64,000 nt of DNA from Luscinia megarhynchos (lineage: Eukaryota; Chordata; Aves; Passeriformes; Turdidae): contig CM067590.1 in NCBI GenBank assembly GCA_034336665.1, positions 2,265,748-2,329,747 of the forward strand, in the 5' to 3' direction. Positions 1-11,975 of the stretch are shown one piece after another. How positions within the stretch are numbered: the stretch's first letter is position 1; each line of letters begins with the position of its first letter. The notes beneath the pieces are model-generated. The model was not told the DNA's origin, made no database searches, and saw nothing but the letters and a program-made list of their open reading frames with translations. A program made the position numbers and the translations under genes.

Positions 1-619
1 CTGGTTGACAAATCACTTTCTGCTGACTTTCTTTTTCCAAGTGTTTGCTCTAATTATGTCTGTAAAATGTGACTCTCCATATCTTTGTTTTCCTCTTGAA
101 GTTTGGATCTTGCAGACCAGAACCATGTTTTCTCCTATTTTGTTACAGTTTGGTTGCTTTGATGATGGGGCATCAGCCATGCTTGTCCAGAAGGTAATAA
201 AGGGCAAAAAGTCCTCTTTGAATCAGTTGTACTTTGCCTGATTCTTTTTCAGCTTGATCTACACCAGGTAGTAGCCTCTAATCTCAGAATATGTTCAGCT
301 CTTCTAATGTGAGGCCTGAATAGGTGGAACAGACCTTTGTAAAAGCAGGAAGTACTGGTATTCTTGATTTGTTTACTAAATTCTGAAAAAAATTAATTTT
401 TCTATTCTCTTCAAAATCCACCCATGTACCATAAAACTGGTGCTCAGAAAGCAAAATGCCACCCCCCTTTTTCATCCATTTGTTGTTACAGTGTGGGTGC
501 CTGTGTAGCTGCACAGAAAGAAAGAAACAAGGGATGTTTTTCCAGCCCTTGATCTCGTACGAGGAGGGCAGGTTTGGATGGGACACTGAGAGGGAACTGG
601 CCTGTGCAGGTGGGCAGGC

Positions 620-724
620 TGACACAGGCTGCCCAGAGGAGCTGTGGCTGCCCCTGGATCCCTGGCCGTGCCCTGGGCCGGGTCAGACAGGGTGTGGAGC
701 ACCTGGGACAGTGCAAGGTGTCCC
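620..724 (+). repeat. CR1 LINE fragment
   Basis: Contains the CR1 3'-region block reading GGCTGCCCAGAGGAGCTGTG, then the gccctgg/ggtcagacag and caaggtgtccc segments in order. It is cut off before the usual 3' end and is diverged. Similar GC-rich sequence may extend left to about 550. Confidence 0.75.
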
Positions 725-1017
725 ATTTAGAGTGACATAGGCTGTGATATCTCTTCCAACACAAACTAGCCTGTGATCCTGTGAGTAATTTTTTTCCCAC
801 AAGTTTTGTTATTAGACCAACTGCTAAATCTTTATCTCACTGAACTTCGTTTTCTGGTTAATGTGGTAAAATGTAAATGTCTTGGTTTGCCACCATGTTT
901 ATAGGTAAGTACCTAATACAAAAGACTTTTAAAAGAAAATTTGCATGTTTCAAATCACAGTGAGGTGTCTAACCTGTGTGTTCAGCTCACTGTGGTTTCC
1001 TAGTTGTGTTGGCAGCT

Positions 1018-1300
1018 GGCTGGAGGTCCCGGCAGCAGGAGCTGTGCGCTGTCCCTGCCAGGCGCAGTGCTGTCGCTCCGTTCCGCCGTTCCATGCCCCC
1101 TGAGCAGATAGCTGCCTCCAGCTGCTCAGCGGCACTCGCTGGCCCAGCAGCGTTATTTCCCCTAGCAGCGGGTGTGTGTGACTGCTCCCGGCTCTCAGAA
1201 GGAGTGAGAGCCGCGGGCGCTGGGGAGCAGCTGTGCCGGCAGGTGGCATCCCGAGCGCGCCGCTCCGGGGGGACACTGAGTCACAACGGGCTCTGCTCAA
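1018..1300. promoter_or_regulatory. CpG-rich patch, possible regulatory element
   Basis: An isolated GC- and CpG-rich block in otherwise AT-rich sequence, containing several CAGCTG/CAGGTG E-boxes and a perfect AP-1 heptamer TGAGTCA at 1277-1283. ORFs on both strands exist here only because of high GC. No known gene is recognised. Function is inferred from composition only. Confidence 0.3.
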
Positions 1301-2469
1301 CCTGCCTGCACCTGCAAGGCACAGCTGTTTTAGTGACTGGCTGCATTAAATTATTTTCTTAGCCTTATGCAGTGTGATTTTTGGAATTGAGCAACTTCTC
1401 AATTTAGCTGGATAGTTTTAACTTTTTCTCTCATGTGGCTGATACTGGTACTCCTGCAAAGTCCAGTAGAGGGGTCGGTACCAAGGGAAGGGATGAGCCA
1501 GTGCAGCACCACAGGAGCAGCTACTCGGGGTTGTACATTGGTACTGGACATTGCTGGGTCACAAACTAAACCTCAGCTGGTGGTCTGAAAGCTCTTGTGT
1601 GATAAAATATAAAAGAAAGAGGGGCTTTTCACCTCCACACACTTGATTAGCTCTAGGGAAAACTGGTTTTGTCTCTATAAAGCCAAAACCTGCTTCCCAA
1701 TCAAGTAAAATGGGTGCCTTAGAAAAGCTTCATTCCACCTTGGTCTTCCAGCTGCAGAGAGTCTTTCATTGTGTTCTTTAAAGTTTTCCCACTCTTCCTC
1801 TTTCTTGCCATCTTTTTCTGCTGGAATACTGTTTGTACTGCTTGTATTTGCTTCCTAATTCTAGTCTGAGCTGGTTTTGCCTGTAAAACATAAAGAGAGA
1901 TCATGAGGCTATCTGGAGTGGATTTGCCTCTGGTTAGGAGATTGCACCTGTTTATTTCTGACTTTATTCTGTGAAAATAAAAAGGCTAAACCTTGGCACC
2001 TCCGTCCTTATCTTGTGCCAAATGCAGTGTTGCAATATGTTCAGTGCTCTTTTTTTCCCCTTTGTGGTTGACACCCACTGCTGTTTGTAATTTCAGCAGC
2101 TCTGGCACAGTGAGAGTTGATGGCCTTGCAGAAAACAGCATGAGAGAACAAAGTCAAGGGACAGTATGAATTATCTTAATTGCCATGGTAATTAACTATG
2201 CAACAATATTACTAATGCTACAGGAGAAGGAAAAATGTAAACACACAATTGTAAAACTTTTTTCCAGGGAACTTTGTGCAATTCAGTGTGTTCTCTAAGT
2301 CGTGCCCTCCCTCCACACAGATAAAACTTGTTTCTCCTGTAGTTACAGCACGTTGTCCTGACTCAGCGTTTGTGAAAGCAGTTCCAGCTCACTGCAGGCA
2401 GATGCAGGAGGTTCCCTTTTGTAGCTATTGCACATTAGGGAATTAGTGAAAAAACTTTGGGTCTTTGGG

Positions 2470-2950
2470 GGACCCCAGCACAGGAAGGACACAGACCAGT
2501 TGGAACAAGCCCAGAGGAGGCCACCAAAATGATCAGAGGGATGGAGCAACTCTCCTGTGAGGAAAGACTGAGAGAATTGGGATTGTTGGGCCTGGAGAGG
2601 AAGATCTTTGCAATGACCTAACTGTGTGACCTGCCAGTATCAGAAGGGAGCCCACAAGAAAGATGGAAAGAGACTCTACAAGAGCTTGGTGTGACAGGAC
2701 CAGGGGGAATGGCATCACACTGACAGAAAGAAGGTTTAGATTGGATATTTGGAAAAGTTTTTGGTTTTGAGGATGGTGAGGCCCTGGCACAGGCTGTCCA
2801 GAGAATCTGTGGCTGCCCTATCCTTGGGAATATTCAAGACCAGGTTTGACAGAGCTTGGATCAGCCTGATCTAATAGAAGGTGTCCCTCCTCCTGGCAGG
2901 GTATGATAGAACAAGATGGGCTTTAAAGTCCTTGTCCAGTTCCTGTGCTG
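2470..2950 (+). repeat. CR1 LINE fragment
   Basis: A nearly continuous CR1 3' portion in forward orientation. It has the aggaggccaccaaaatgatc, ctcctgtgaggaaagactga and gaatctgtggctgccc blocks, then the ggtgtccctcctcctggcagg and ctttaaagtccttgtccag end. It is moderately diverged and carries no intact ORF. Confidence 0.85.
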
Positions 2951-5900
2951 TGACTGACCTCCTGGGCTTTGGCAGTGCAGGGGCTGTGTGGGGATTGTGC
3001 TGTGGGCTCAGTGTCATCACTGCTCTGGGCAGCACTGTTCCTTCACACCAGCTCCTAAAAAGAAAGATGTAGGGGTTTTTTTGGAGATAGGAGTTATAGC
3101 TAAATTCAGATCAGTATTAGTTCTGAAAATGAAGGAGTATTGTTTTATCAGGATCTATCCCAGACTAAGCTCCCAAGAAGTAGGTGCAAACAGCCATCTG
3201 AAACTGAGACCGTCCATATCCCTACAAAATCCATGGCATTACACTGGAAGATTAAAGCCACTTTTCCCACTTCAGCTGTTCTGCTGCTCTGTGATTGTTG
3301 ACAAATTCATTGAACCAGAGGATTTGGATAATTTTGAGTTTCACATTAGAAATTTTGCCCAGCTTATAACCTCTGTCCTCTTATCTCATTCCTCCTCAAC
3401 ACTGCATCTCTTTGTGTCCATCTGGTCTTAGTTCCTACCCTGACAGCTGAAGCATTGCATCCGTGAATCTTTATTTTGCTGTGCGTTGAATTACTGAGTT
3501 ACTCTCAACAAATAATGGACTAGATCATGGAGCCTCAGAGTTTGTTTGCAGGGTGATGGTCAAATAAATAAATAGAACCAGGCCTGAATCAAATGATCAG
3601 CAACGTGAGGAACAAGACGCTCTAGAGTCAGCATGCTGGGCTGCAGCCTGTTCTGGAGCAAGTTTTGTAGGCCTAGTTCAAATCTTGGCTGTGGATTTGT
3701 ACCTTGGATCAAAGTTTTCTTGCAGGCCCTTCTCCAATATAAAGCGAAGAAACATAAAACAACAAATATCTAGTGAAATCCAAACACAATCTGCTCTATG
3801 TTATGCTACAAAAATGAATGAACTCTGCCTCCCACCCACTCCCACTGTGACTTGCTGTGAATAAGCAGCACTCAGAGGAAATCACTGCAAGAAGTTCTGC
3901 CTCTTTCCAGCAGGAATAACAATGGAGCAAGGAAGAACACTGGCTAGGTTTACCTTTGCTATTCCAGCTGGGCAGGTGTAGGTGAAGAGCAATTGGCTGT
4001 TTAAAAGACCATTGAAAGGACTCACTCTTCACACTGAACTGAAGTCCATATATTCAATTATAAAGCTTTTAAAATGTTTGTTTTTTTTTCTTATAAGATA
4101 GGAAAAGCACTTTTGTCAAGGAATTTCCTATATCTCATCAGAGAATTTCTTCTGAGAATTTCTCATCTGAGAATCTCAGACCATCTGAAGCAGCATGGTG
4201 GGTGCACTACAGTTTTTGAGGGATAGAAGAATACCTAGGGAAATCAGGCACACGGAGTAAATCCATCTATCTGTTATTTATAGATCTTCAAGGCACTGGG
4301 TTACAGGTCACTGATGTACCTGTTGGATTTCAGGGGAAGCTTTGCAGGTGATGCTTCATGGACAGACTGGATTGAACTGATGAGAATGGGTGTTGCTCCA
4401 AATCAGGGCAAATCTTGCTCTGGATTTTTCTACTTTAAGAAGTTAAAGAGGTCATAGAAGCTGCTGGCTCCTCCCCAGCAGACAATGAAGAATTTGACTC
4501 ACAAAGTCTAGGAGAAAGTAGGGCACTGTGTATCAAGATTTAGAGGGGTTTTACATAAGGGCTTTGTGGGCTGGCAAATATCTATTGGATGGTGGATGTA
4601 GGAGATCTCAAAGGTGTGCTAGAAACAGCCAGTTATTGAGAGATAATATAACACCCAAACTCAGCCGCAGTTTTCTATTTTCAGGAAGCCCTTTCTTAAA
4701 ACTACTGGGAGGCTGCTCCAAGCTGTACCTGTCACTGCTGCTGTCTGGCCAAGGAAATGGGACAAAACTGCACAGGCAAGAAGAGTTTGAAGGAATTTCA
4801 GTATAAAAGTTGAGGGAAAAGCTTGAGGGAAAAGGATAATGAAGGAGGATTGTTCAGAATTGCTGACAGTATAAATAAATGAAATCTGTTTTTTTCATCT
4901 TCAAACACAAAAAGGCAGTCTATAAAGCTGAAGATGAGTATGTTTTAAGTGGACGAAAAAATATTACAGTGTAGAATTCACTGCACTGTATTTGCTTAGA
5001 AAAGGCCTTATCAGTCGAGCACTGCTCTGCATCAGAGGGAGGAACCTGTTGCTCCTTGAACTGAGCTCTCTGTGTTTCAGCCATCTCTAATTACTCCCTG
5101 ACCAATAACGAGCACATGGCTGCAGAACAAGTGTTTATTTCTTTCTTGCTTATTTATTCCAACAAAAGCACAAGAAGAGAGGCTTCTACGTGTGTTGGAC
5201 TCTACAATTGTTAAAGTTTCCAAGAGGTCACAAGGGTCCCAGATAACATTAGCAGCTAAGTGCTGTGTTGTCCTGTTGTGTTATCAACAGGAAACATCTT
5301 TACCAGCACAGGAACTACAGCTTTGTAATTGGCCTGGTGCAAGAACATGACAGTATTTTCTCATCCTATCAGGACTCGGATATTTTGGGAACTGGTATAT
5401 AAAGCTCGCAGCACACAGTGTCTCTTGGACATTAGGAACAGGTTCATGTCAGAAACCAGTGTGCTTTGCTATTTTAGTAGTTGCTATAGTTGCAGCATGA
5501 ATTTTCTTGCCCTGCATGGTTCAGGATGGTATTTCATTACAGTCCATATGTGTATTTTTATTATTTGAGTGCAGATGTTTAAAGGAATTAATACGGTGAT
5601 ATAACCCTTGAAAAGAAGCCTTTAGCATATAAACAACAAATCCATAAATCATATCAATGCAGGCCGTGTTTAGCTTTCATTAAATACTCATAGACTTCTA
5701 TGGTGCAAGATTGAGTTCTATCCAAGCAAATTTCAGATTCACTTGATGATAAAATGTTATATTTGGGCTCTGAAATGAGCAGTGTTCTGCATGATCCATG
5801 CGTGGAACTGAAACAGCCCTTCTGCCTCACACAGTTAATGGCAAAAAAGTGCAGTAACATCTATAACCAGTGTTAGATCAGAGCAAATAGGATTTCAGTG

Positions 5901-8900
5901 GAGCTGTAAAGAGCTCTGTTGGAAGGGGGCCAATATTGCAATTAATTTTCTGCATGGGATTACACCACTTGCTGATTATGGCAGCCTCACTTGGCCCATT
6001 TGATAAAGCTGGAGTGGGTTTTTCCACAGCTGTTGTCACTGTTTTCATCCAAAGTAATTGTAACTACCAAGAAGGAAAAACTACAATACCAAACCTGCAG
6101 CTTGAAGATTGCCCAAATTTTTCCTAAAAAGTGCATAATGAGAAATTCTAATAACTTGAGGGTCATTTTGATCCTTCTGAATAATCAGTGCAATACAACC
6201 CTTAATGCACTATTGTGTATTGCTCTGAGAGAGTTCACACAGCCAGATTTTCTAACTTCCACTCTTATTACGATTTTTCTTAAACCTCTTTACATCAGAA
6301 ATCAAAGATATCTTTTATATAGCAAATGTTTTGGTAAATATGGACAACAGGATCATTTTGTTACTAATAAAATTGGCTTCTACAATGAGAAAAGTCAGGA
6401 TTTTCTTTCTATTTTATTCTATATAGTACACACTAAAAAAATCAACCTGAACTAGAAGTTTGCAGGCCCATTTGAGCACTTAGCTTTCACAGAAACTTCA
6501 TTTGGCCCTCCCTGATGCCTGTCTCAAAACATCCTGAGACCTCCAGGCAAAGCTAGAGCCACGAGCTGCAGCACTTGAAGGCTCACGACTGCAGGGCAGA
6601 ATTATGTCCCCAAAGTCATTGTTCGTGTACTGCGTCAAATACCCAAAATATTACGGGCTGAATGATGGCAGGCGTTATTTTGGAGGGGTGACACAGTTGT
6701 AGATGGGGCACTAAGAGTTTTATTTCCTCCCTCTTGCTCACTCTTGAAACATGCTGGTGGAGGTGGTGGGAAGGAGGGAACATTTTGGTCTTCCTGCCTG
6801 AAGTGTTGGAGTGTCCAAACCCTCTGAGGCAGCTTTCTCTTTTCCAAGCAGTATTTTGTGACAGTAAAGCCAGAGGGATGCAGATTAATGAAGTGAATTT
6901 TTTTGTAGCAAATACAAGATTTTTTTTTATTGGGGTGAAAATGTGAATTCAGCAGAGAAAAGAAACAGCAGCTGCAATGCCTGGAAGTTAAAGCTAAGTC
7001 AAGCTAGAAGACAGAAGAGAAGCTTCCAGGAGAGCATGTGTTTGTGTGCAGGCATTTACTGATAGAATTGATGCAGGGAGAGCTCAGAGTCCTGTGTGAA
7101 GGTGGGGAGGAACCTCTACCAGAAAACACACCTCTTCCAAAAATTGCAGCCCCAGAGCTGCTGCCACAGGTCCTGTCCTTAGGTGGACTCTGCAGGTGAT
7201 GCTCCTGAGGGCCCCAGGAGCTCCAAAACATCAGCATTATCCTTCCCCGAGGCTTTCCCCTGCTGATCTCACCAGAGCTCTTGTCCTCACAGCACCACCA
7301 CCTCCACACTCAGTTCAAGTTTCCTGCAGGTGCTGTGGGACGTCCCCAGCTGTGACTCCCCACACGCTGAGTCAAGGCACAGCCCAGCACAGAGGGAGGC
7401 TGGGCTGGTGCAGGATCATTTCTGCTCTCGGAGAACCTCTCACCCACGTTTCCTGCTCGAATCCTGGGTGAGAGTGCTGGTTCTGCGAGGGCACAGGGAA
7501 AGCCAGTGCTGTGGGAAAGTGCAGTGGCACATGGTGTGTCCCACTCTGCCTTGTTGGGCAGCTGGTATCAAAAATGTTCTGCTCCCTGCCCTCCATCCGC
7601 ACCCACAGCTGCCAGTGCTGCCTCATTTTGTAGACTGAGCACCAGGTATTTTTCCCTTTTCCCTCCAGCCCATTGGTTCCCCTGTCCTTTGCTGTATGGG
7701 TGAGAAGCTGCTGGCTTGGTGCTTGTGTGGAGGATGTTGACCTCACATCTCCTGGCTTCTGACCATCCCCTCTCCCCATAGCCACAGAGTGAGAGAGAAA
7801 ATAAATGTTACAGCTGCTTTTCCCTGCATCCATAGTGCAGTTCTGAAGGGAGGCTGTCAGCCTGCTGTTTTGTGGCTCAACATTTAATGGTGCCCCATGT
7901 CAGATCCCATCTTCAACACCCTTTGATTCAGAGCCATTGAACAGCTCTGCCAGCAGAGGAAATATTTAAACACCACCCTGTGGGTTCAGGACCCTCTCAG
8001 GGCACAGGAGGCATTAACAGGTCAGTCACGATGAATCACAATTGTCAGTCACAACAAATTTCCTCTAAGATCCTCCTCTTGGGAGTGTCCAGGTGTTCCA
8101 GAAGGTTATTTGGACAGCAGGCCACTGCCCCAAGCCCATGTCTTGTAAAGGCCATTGCCTATAAAGTGGAGCTTAAAGCACTTGGGATACACCTGCTGGA
8201 GTTTGGGGATGGGCCACGACTGAGCCCTGCCAAGCAAACATTCCTGCCTGGTGGTGCCTGTCAAAAGGGGCTGCTGGGCCCTGGAGGTGCCATGAGGTGC
8301 CAGAGCTGCTGGTGAAGGGAGGCACAGCTGCCCTGGGCTGCTGAGGAGGGCGAGCATCCTCCCAGGGCGAGCAAACCCAGCCTTCTGCAGAGCACCGAGC
8401 CTGCAGCACCCTCTGGGAGCTGAGGTGCCTGGGGCTGGGACTCTTTGTTGCTCTTTTTGGGGTTTTTGGGTGGCTCCACCACTGCTTTTATCTTGGTCTG
8501 TAACAGGAGAAGGACAGTTTTAGCTAATTCCCACGGGCCAGAAAGAGCACCAGTGAAATAAATTGGAAAACCTCCTCAGGGAAAGGCAGAGAACTAGTGC
8601 TACCAGCGTGGCTGAAAGTGAAAGGACTGAAGGAGCCTTTGGCCCACATAGGGAGGGAACCATCTTCTTGTTTTTCTGATACTCTTGAAAAGAAAGAAAC
8701 AGCTGCTTTTCATTTTCTGTGTAAAACAGCACCTGTCAGTGCCAGGGCTGCTGTCACAGCCCCACGATGCCCATGAAGCTGGGCTGAGCCCTTGTCTCAG
8801 GGCTATTGGGGGCACCACTCTGCAAGAGCAGGTGCTAGGGCACGGTGGTGGGAAAATGGCTAGAATTTTAGATTTTATTAAGAAAAACCCCACCGTATAT

Positions 8901-9610
8901 TCAGCTTGTTTTGAGGCTATTGCCTTTTTAGCCATTGTTAGAATTAAAGCAATTGGGAACATAAAAATTCCCATTGCACACTGCAGCATCGAATCTCTGC
9001 ACTAACAAAGAACCATCACTGAGCATGGTGCAAAGGATAAATTAACTTTGTCTATTATTACGTTGAAAAATAAACTCTTGTAGTCTTCTGTAAAAATATC
9101 TTTGGGCAAAACAGATTATTTTGACTTTGGACAACATCATTCACGAAACGCTACGCCACAAGTTTGGTCTGAAGGAAACCACACATGATTTGACTCTTTT
9201 ATCTGCAATCGGTGGCGGGGAGCTCAGTGCGGTTACAGTTCTCCCCGTTTCTCAGAAGAGAATTTAATCATTGTGTCAGTTGGCACAAACACCATGTTTG
9301 TAGTGAAATGCTAAAAAACAGCATATTTATCTTTCCCTCGATCAAGATTTGTATGATAGAGGCTCTTAACTTTAAAACTCATCAGTAATGAAATATTTGA
9401 AGGGCTCAGCTACCCAACTTGTTTACTGTAGCTTATTTTAAAGAATGGTCTCATATCTCCTGCCTATTGTAACAAATACAGAATCAGTAATCTCCACCCA
9501 AGGGCATTCATTCCTTGGCAAGCTTCACTTTGGCTCTAAGATATTATTTCTGGACTTTTTTGAGGGAATGATAACTACTAACTTGCTTCACTGAGCAGCG
9601 CATTTCAGAA
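2951..9610. other. Intergenic sequence, no gene recognised
   Basis: No gene-like exon series is seen. A short imperfect tandem of GAGAATTTCT-type units occurs at about 4141-4185. The stretch 7000-8450 is relatively GC-rich but shows no recognisable product. The longest open frame (147 codons, + strand, 2988-3431) has no family resemblance. A single AP-1 heptamer lies at 4495-4501 and another near 7368. Confidence 0.5.
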
Positions 9611-9714
9611 TCCAGAGTGCCTGTAGGAGTTGCCTCAGAGCATGTCCTTACCAGCTGCACCGGTGCAGGAGCCAAGAGTAATTTGGAGGGGGAGAGAGAA
9701 TTGGAAGAGGACTG

Positions 9715-9845
9715 TGACTCCCCAGCTGACCGCAGCCGAGCGTTTCTCGCGTTTGCTGCGGCGAATCCGTCGCACTCGCGCGGCAGCGGCTGCTCCCGGC
9801 CGGCTCACATCGCCACCTGCCCCGAGCCTGCTCTTCCATTGGCAC
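9715..9845. promoter_or_regulatory. CpG-dense patch with inverted CCAAT box
   Basis: Dense CpG dinucleotides (repeated CGC, GCGG and CCGG) followed by ATTGG, an inverted CCAAT, at about 9838-9842, in an otherwise AT-rich stretch. It resembles a small CpG island promoter or enhancer, possibly facing the minus strand. No linked exon is recognised, so function is uncertain. Confidence 0.3.
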
Positions 9846-11219
9846 TGACACTGCTGGGGTGTCGGCAAGTCCCAGGAACACAAAAACCTCCCCGTGCAGC
9901 ACAGAGTGAGCAAGCACCAAGGGCAAAACCAGCCCCTGCCTAAAGAGCTCACTTGTAATTCACATTTAAATCTAGTTGGGCTTGTCTCTCTCCTGTAGGG
10001 CCAGGGTCCACTCCCCACTTCGCACACCACTATCAGTGAGAGCACAGCTGAGAGCCCAAGTGCGCAGGCAATGCTACTGGCGAGATGCAATGAGTTTTGT
10101 TTGTTCTCAGGCTGCAGTTTCAAAGATGGCAGTAAGTTTGAAAAATTGCTTTTCTGTCAAAAAGGCTGTTTGAGGTCTCAGAAAACCAGCAGGAGGAGAG
10201 AACAGCCACAAATGTCACTGCCTGGCATGCAGAGGTGTCCTGTCCTTCTCCAGGGCATCTTGGCACCTGGCCACAGCAGCACCCTCCAAAGCAGCTCCAA
10301 AGGAAAAAGGAGCACTGCTGATAGTCACTGTAATTCACCACTGTCGCTTCAAACCCTACAGCAGCTGCTGCTCAGCTCGGGGTTATAGAACCATTGCTTT
10401 CGTAGAGGGTTGAGTTTCGGTGGTTTCCAACGACTTGTTCAGTTAATGTGAAATTGTGGAGGAGTTGAAAACTCATCTGTGCTCTAGGCCAAACAGACAA
10501 ATGAAAAGGCAGTACAAGCCTGCACCCTGTCCCTGAAACAGCTCACTACACGCCCAAAGCTGCCAGTTTCCCTCCTGTCACAAAAACCCCGGTGTCAGGG
10601 ACGCCTGGAAGGTGTGCACTTGTGTTCTGCAGGATCACCCATTTGCAGAAGCTTCTGGAATGAGAAATGGAGCTGCTCCTCTGCTGCCACAAGCCCATTT
10701 ACTTACGAAGTGCTGCCACAAAGCCAGGGGCAGTGACAAGATGGAAAAAGCACAGTATTGGCACCACATCCCATCACAACAACCCTTCCCACAGCACAGC
10801 TGAGCCAACACATCACTGAAGGGGTGATGTTTTAAGCAAAAACCCCACAAACACAACCACCCAGATGAGCTCATGATAGGACAGTTTATGCAATTTGTAT
10901 CCATGGGGTAGTTACTTGAACCTTTTACTTTTTTCTTCCACATTTTTAATGCTGGAGCTTTTGGCAGGTTGTTTGGGGAGGTTTATCTGCGGCGTGCTTG
11001 TTTTGTGCCATTTGATGCTGAGCTAGTGATGGTTTCTGGTGTATTTATATACATGTGACATGAATTTATTTTATAGCAAAGGCATTTGTTTTTCCTAAAA
11101 GATATATGGAAACAATTTCCAAAACCTGCATTATGGCTAAATAGCTTGTTTTCGCAGAGATGACACTGGTCCTTCTCCTCTTGTAGCCTTTCTTCAGTGC
11201 CCCTTTCAGACAAAATCTT

Positions 11220-11345
11220 TGGATTTATATATATGTGTATATAGCTTATACAGAGATGGCTTATATCTTATAAATATATAAACATAAACATAAATATAAA
11301 TATAAAAAATGTAAATATAAATAATATAAATATAAATATATAATT
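11220..11345. repeat. AT-rich simple repeat (ATAAAT/TATATA type)
   Basis: Degenerate tandem TATATA, then ATAAACATAA and ATAAATATAA units over about 125 bp. Confidence 0.8.
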
Positions 11346-11904
11346 TAATCAGAATGCAATGACTTTGCTTGCTCTAAAGAGCAGCAAAAAATTAATTACG
11401 ATACTATAAATTTCTATCAGACAGGAAACTAGATCTTTGCTAACATTAATGAATTCAGCACCTCATATATACTACCCATGACACTACAGAAAAACAGGGA
11501 CATGCACATTTCACCATGGCACTGGCATTTTAATTGTTATCAGGAAGATTTTCTCTCTCTGGAGGCTTTCCCCTCTCCTCTCAGTGTGTCTCAGAAGGGA
11601 ATTGAGTGTCCCATCAGCATAAAGAGAGAGCTAATGCTCATATGGCTGATTTACTACTCTGCTACTGCATAGACTGAACCCAGATATAAATCTTAAAGAC
11701 AAAACATTAAAAATCCTTTATTTCTGTTGTCATCCTGTATTGAACTATTCTGGGTGCCTCAGGAAGGCTAAAGTTCTTTGGACATACCCATTTGGGCTGG
11801 ATTGGGAAAGAAGCATGTACAAAGATAAATCTACACAACCAAAAAACTATTGCTGTGCTATAGCCCCCAGTCTGGGAATATAGGGAAAGGGCAGCTCAAG
11901 CAAA

Positions 11905-11975
11905 TATTGGTTAGAAAAAAAGAAAATAGGAAAAAGAAAAATTAAAAGGAAGAAGAAAAGGAAAAAGAAAAGTAA
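11905..11975 (+). repeat. Purine-rich (GAAAA)n-like tract
   Basis: About 70 bases that are almost all A and G on the + strand, with recurring GGAAAAAGAAAA units. Such purine mirror tracts can form triplex DNA; nothing more is visible. Confidence 0.7.

Noticed and set aside
2988..3431. 147-codon + strand open frame after the CR1 at 2.5-2.95 kb
   Set aside because: Partly CR1-adjacent sequence, no recognisable domain, no promoter or splice context. Probably chance.
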